Below, one piece after another: positions 6,155 to 8,734 of a stretch of DNA of 8,734 nt (within the stretch, counting starts at the first letter, position 1; every line of letters starts with the position of its first letter). The translations under genes were made by a program, and so were the position numbers. The notes beneath the pieces were generated by a model. It was not told the DNA's origin. It did not search any database and saw only the letters and a program-made list of their open reading frames with translations. This stretch comes from UMGS75 sp051872775 (lineage in GTDB: Bacteria; Bacillota_I; Bacilli_A; ML615J-28; CAG-313): the NCBI GenBank assembly GCA_051872775.1, contig JBJEEE010000080.1:1-8734 (forward strand), given 5' to 3'.

Positions 6155-7669
6155 TTAATCGATTCTTAGGTGGCAACCAATACTTTCCTTTCTTGCAAGT
6201 GCAGATTCAGTTATTAATTTCGCAACTGTTACGATATTTAATGCACGATAGTAATCAACTGTTGTAAATGGATGACGTAATAAATTATGGTAGTGTTTGT
6301 TGATTATCTTAAGTGCCATTTCAAGTTCTTCGCCTTTTCTTACAATGAAAACATATTGACTCATTGTATTTCTAATTTCTTCTCTAATTAAGTGATAACT
6401 ATATTTATTTACTTCAATTTTCTTGGTTTCATCAAATCCTGTAGGATCAGATTCATGATGAGTATTAACAAGACTAGCAATACGCTTACCAAAAACTAAG
6501 CATTCAAGTAATGAATTACTGGCCAAACGATTCGCACCATGAACACCACTAGAGCTACATTCCCCTACTGCATATAAACTTTCCATTGATGTTTCCCCAT
6601 TTAGACTAATCTTTATGCCACCGATACCATAGTGTTCTACTGGCGCAACAGGAATTAAGTCTTTTTCCATATGATATCCAGATTCCGCACACTTTTCATA
6701 TATCGTTGGGAAACGATGTTCAAGGAACTCTTTACCAAGATGACGCGCATCAATATAAACATATTCGCTCCATGTATCATACATTTCACGCATAATTGAT
6801 TGCGATACAACATCACGAGGGGCTAGTTCAAGTCTACTATCATACTTGTCCATAAAACGCACACCTTCAATATTACGTAAGTAAGCTCCTTCACCACGTA
6901 CCGCTTCACTGATTAAAAACTTTTGACCTTTAATGGTTCCCGTTACATCGTAGAAAACCGTAGGATGGAATTGGACAAACTCCATATTTTGAACGGTAAC
7001 ACCTGCTCTAAAACATGCGGCAATACCATCACCGGTTGCACCATGAGCATTTGTGGAATCCTTATAAACAGCACCTATGCCCCCAGTGGCAAGAATAATA
7101 TCATTTGCGAAAATATTTACAAGTTCATTATTCATATAAATACAATGAGCACCTATGCATTTATTGTCTTTAGTAATTAAATCATAAAGCATACATTCTT
7201 CAATAATTTTTACATTTGATTTTTGACGGATTAATCCGATAAGAGTATCCATTATTTTCTTACCAGTTGCATCACCACCCGCATGAAGAATACGACGTTT
7301 AGAGTGTCCGGCTTCTCTTGTAAGTAAGACTTTACCATTTTCATCAATATCAAATGGAACCCCTAATTCCATTAGATATTCGATATTCTCTTTGGCATCA
7401 TAAACCAACTCATGAATGGCAGCTTCATCATATAATCCTGCTCCTGCTATTAAAGTATCTTTGATATGATCAGCAAGAACTTCTTCTTTAGTTTCAAGTT
7501 CACCGGCGATTCCTCCTTGTGCAAGAGATGAATTGCTTGCGCCAAGCGATTCTTTTGCAATGATTGTTATTTCTTTTTTAGGATCAATATTTAATGCAGT
7601 ATAAAGTCCTGCAAGTCCTGCCCCAATAATTAATACATCTGTTGTTAATTTTTTTACTGTTTTTTCCAT
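6155..7669 (-). CDS. nadB: L-aspartate oxidase, EC 1.4.3.16
   Basis: NadB is a flavoenzyme that oxidises L-aspartate to iminoaspartate, the unstable substrate handed to NadA. The 504-residue protein belongs to the succinate dehydrogenase/fumarate reductase flavoprotein family. It has an N-terminal FAD-binding GAGLAG (16-21), SSLAQGGIA (47-55), REAGHSKRRILHAGGDATG (118-136, with E119 where E. coli has E121), EFVQFHPT (230-237), SEAVRGEGAYL (254-264, R258), PVAPVEHYGIGG (340-351, H346) and HGANRLASNSLLECLVFG (377-394, R381). These correspond to the His/Arg/Glu active-site set of characterised NadB. The C-terminal helical domain is present but ends at ESIGCHLRID, without the DYP-containing tail of many homologues (B. 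subtilis about 531 residues); I take this as a natural short end, not truncation. The ATG at 7669 follows AGAGG by 9 nt. That site overlaps the nadA stop codon, which is 12 bp from the start. Confidence 0.97.
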   Translation of the reverse strand: MEKTVKKLTTDVLIIGAGLAGLYTALNIDPKKEITIIAKESLGASNSSLAQGGIAGELETKEEVLADHIKDTLIAGAGLYDEAAIHELVYDAKENIEYLMELGVPFDIDENGKVLLTREAGHSKRRILHAGGDATGKKIMDTLIGLIRQKSNVKIIEECMLYDLITKDNKCIGAHCIYMNNELVNIFANDIILATGGIGAVYKDSTNAHGATGDGIAACFRAGVTVQNMEFVQFHPTVFYDVTGTIKGQKFLISEAVRGEGAYLRNIEGVRFMDKYDSRLELAPRDVVSQSIMREMYDTWSEYVYIDARHLGKEFLEHRFPTIYEKCAESGYHMEKDLIPVAPVEHYGIGGIKISLNGETSMESLYAVGECSSSGVHGANRLASNSLLECLVFGKRIASLVNTHHESDPTGFDETKKIEVNKYSYHLIREEIRNTMSQYVFIVRKGEELEMALKIINKHYHNLLRHPFTTVDYYRALNIVTVAKLITESALARKESIGCHLRID

Positions 7670-7681
7670 ATTCTTTTGCCT

Positions 7682-8596
7682 CTAATATTTTAACATTTCT
7701 GTTAATGCTTTTCCTGCTTTTTCTATTATTTCTTTACTTAATTCTATTTTCTCGTATCTTCCATCTTTATTTAAGGTTAATACATTATAGACATCTTCTA
7801 AGGTTGTTAATTTCATTGTTTTACATACTAGTCCACTACTCAATATATAAAAATGTTTATCAGGATATTTAACCATCAAAGGATGTAAAATGCCTTTTTC
7901 AGTTCCAACAATAAACTCATTAGCCGATTGTGTTCCTACAAAATCAATCATCCCCTTAGTACTACCTACATAATCAGCTTTAAGTACAACCGGAAGTGGA
8001 GCTTCAGGATGAACTAAAACTAATGCATTTGGATGTTCTTTTTTCATTTGTTCAACGTTATCGACCGTAAGTAAGTGATGAATGCGACAACAGCCATCCC
8101 AATATTTAACGTTTAATTCTTTATCTAAATAATTAGCGTAAATAGCTAGATTTTGATCTGGTAAATATAATACTTTTTGACCTTTTAAAGCGGTTAATAC
8201 TTTTAAAGCATTAGAACTTGTTACACAAATATCACATAATGCTTTAACATCTGCTGATGTGTTTACATAACCTACTATTTTATAGTCGGGATGTTCTTTT
8301 TTAAATCTAACTAATTCATCTTTTGTAATCGTATTTGCCATATAACATCCAGCTGTTTTAACTGGTAAATATACTTCTTTTTCTGGTGATAAAATCTTGG
8401 CAGTTTCAGCCATAAAATGAACACCACAAAAAATAATCATTTTTGCATCGGTATTCTTCGCAATTTTACTTAATTGAAAAGAATCTCCTACGTAATCGGC
8501 AATATCTTGTATTTCTGGATTTTGATAATAATGAGCAAAAATAATTGCATTTTTTTCTTTTTTCAGTCTTTGTATTTCTGAAATTATATCGAACAT
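7682..8596 (-). CDS. nadA: Quinolinate synthase, [4Fe-4S] enzyme, EC 2.5.1.72
   Basis: NadA condenses iminoaspartate with dihydroxyacetone phosphate to form quinolinate. The 304-residue protein is the short, three-cysteine form known from Thermotoga and Pyrococcus, not the roughly 368-residue B. subtilis form with a C-terminal extension. Three similar alpha/beta domains are marked by AHYYQNPEIQDIADYVGDS (21-39), FCGVHFMAETAKIL (56-69), KTAGCYMA (80-87, C84), VNTSADVKA (111-119), LPDQNLA (145-151), WDGCCRIH (166-173, C170 the likely ligand), VLVHPEAP (193-200), GSTKGM (211-216), FIVGTEKGI (228-236), and SGLVCKTMKLTTLED (254-268, C258). C84, C170 and C258 are spaced as the three iron-sulfur cluster ligands. 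The ATG at 8596 has a perfect GGAGGT ribosome site and is first in the operon, behind a good sigma-A promoter. Cluster assembly needs a cysteine desulfurase; none is encoded in this window. Confidence 0.97.
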   Translation of the reverse strand: MFDIISEIQRLKKEKNAIIFAHYYQNPEIQDIADYVGDSFQLSKIAKNTDAKMIIFCGVHFMAETAKILSPEKEVYLPVKTAGCYMANTITKDELVRFKKEHPDYKIVGYVNTSADVKALCDICVTSSNALKVLTALKGQKVLYLPDQNLAIYANYLDKELNVKYWDGCCRIHHLLTVDNVEQMKKEHPNALVLVHPEAPLPVVLKADYVGSTKGMIDFVGTQSANEFIVGTEKGILHPLMVKYPDKHFYILSSGLVCKTMKLTTLEDVYNVLTLNKDGRYEKIELSKEIIEKAGKALTEMLKY

Positions 8597-8622
8597 TTTA
8601 TTACCTCCAAAATCTATTATAT

Positions 8623-8651
8623 ATTATACTCTATTTAAAAGTAAAAGTAAA
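8623..8651 (-). promoter_or_regulatory. Sigma-A promoter of the nadABC-ydbST operon
   Basis: On the - strand TTTACT (8651-8646) is separated by exactly 17 bp from a consensus TATAAT (8628-8623). Initiation near 8616 gives a leader of about 20 nt carrying TTGGAGGT before the nadA ATG. A second overlapping TATAAT (8621-8616) could act as an alternative -10 but has a poorer -35. The leader is too short for a riboswitch. Confidence 0.8.
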
Positions 8652-8734
8652 GCATTTAAGAAGTAAAAACGTTTCACAGTGTGTTTAACTTATGATAATG
8701 TCTTAATAATTATTTTTAGAAAATGTCCCAATAA
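8652..8734. promoter_or_regulatory. Upstream region of the nad operon with possible operator elements
   Basis: This gene-free stretch lies upstream of the nadA -35 box and runs to the window edge. It holds an 8-bp palindrome AAACGTTT (8667-8674), directly followed by the dyad CACA-G-TGTG (8675-8683), which is extended on one side as TGTGTTTAAC (8680-8689). It also contains a direct repeat GATAATGTC (8694-8702) and GAAAATGTC (8719-8727), 25 bp apart start to start. Any of these could bind a regulator of NAD synthesis; the nicotinate-responsive repressor NiaR is the usual one in Bacillota. I do not recognise a definite NiaR site. There is no ORF or terminator that I can support. Confidence 0.3.

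Larger units (their letters stand above)
3304..8651 (-). other. Five-gene operon nadA-nadB-nadC-ydbS-ydbT
   Basis: The five genes lie head to tail on the - strand with gaps of 12, 1 and 20 bp and a 17-bp overlap. One good promoter precedes nadA and one intrinsic terminator follows ydbT. No internal terminator with a T-tract is seen. The first three genes make a complete aspartate-to-NaMN pathway and the last two make a membrane pair with no known metabolic tie to it. Confidence 0.75.

Noticed and set aside
6923..7180. 85-codon + strand open frame inside nadB
   Set aside because: Antisense to the conserved core of nadB. No family resemblance or start signal.
7642..7872. 76-codon + strand frame, Leu/Phe-rich, across the nadA/nadB junction
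   Set aside because: It appears to be a small membrane protein but is the reverse complement of Lys/Glu-rich nadA C-terminal coding sequence, which always yields such hydrophobic shadows.
8662..8680. Catabolite-response (cre)-like element around AAACGTTT
   Set aside because: The TG and CA flanks are one base out of register with the cre consensus on both strands.
1..8734. CRISPR array, insertion sequence, attachment site, tRNA or rRNA
   Set aside because: No regularly spaced repeats, terminal inverted repeats, transposase or structured RNA signatures were seen. Intergenic gaps are short and explained by promoters and terminators.

Overview
This window comes from a very AT-rich bacterial chromosome of the Bacillota (low-GC Gram-positive) type. 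The evidence is the strong AGAGG/GGAGGT ribosome binding sites, consensus-like sigma-A promoters, compact intrinsic terminators and the gene families themselves (SpoVB, YrbG, YrzE, YdbS/YdbT, NadABC). Every gene reads through with TGG for tryptophan, so the standard bacterial code applies. All nine genes stop with TAA or TAG. I cannot name the organism. The composition would fit a Turicibacter/Haloplasma/Erysipelotrichia-like lineage or another AT-rich Bacillota, but that is only a guess.

Layout, left to right. (1) A + strand SpoVB-type lipid flippase of the MOP superfamily (135-1625). (2) It converges on a - strand pair: an unrecognised 156-residue soluble protein (1647-2117), downstream of a DUF421 membrane protein of the YrbG/YetF family (2205-2855). 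Both stop codons at the convergent junction lie inside one long bidirectional terminator hairpin. (3) Divergent from the DUF421 gene is a small + strand YrzE-type membrane protein (2895-3281). It ends at a second bidirectional terminator, again with a stop codon inside the stem. (4) The right 60% of the window is one tight - strand operon, read nadA - nadB - nadC - ydbS - ydbT (8596 down to 3304). Gaps are 12, 1 and 20 bp, followed by a 17-bp overlap. It is driven by a good sigma-A promoter at 8623-8651.

How the genes work together. NadB (L-aspartate oxidase), NadA (quinolinate synthase) and NadC (quinolinate phosphoribosyltransferase) form the complete de novo route from aspartate to nicotinate mononucleotide. 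The last two operon genes encode membrane proteins with bacterial PH-like domains, known in Bacillus subtilis as the antimicrobial-resistance pair YdbS/YdbT, here apparently co-transcribed with NAD synthesis. The left half (spoVB, yrbG, yrzE) is a gene set that, from memory, is also clustered in B. subtilis, with nadABC in the same chromosomal region, so the window looks like a compacted and reshuffled version of an old Bacillota neighbourhood.

I see no mobile element, CRISPR array, tRNA, rRNA or phage gene, and no clear new defence or biosynthetic system. The most open items are the unrecognised gene at 1647-2117 with the near-perfect 20-bp palindrome in front of it, and the joining of ydbST to the NAD operon. 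No gene-free stretch exceeds about 140 bases. The two longest are 1-134 and 8597-8734, and both are described in the feature list.
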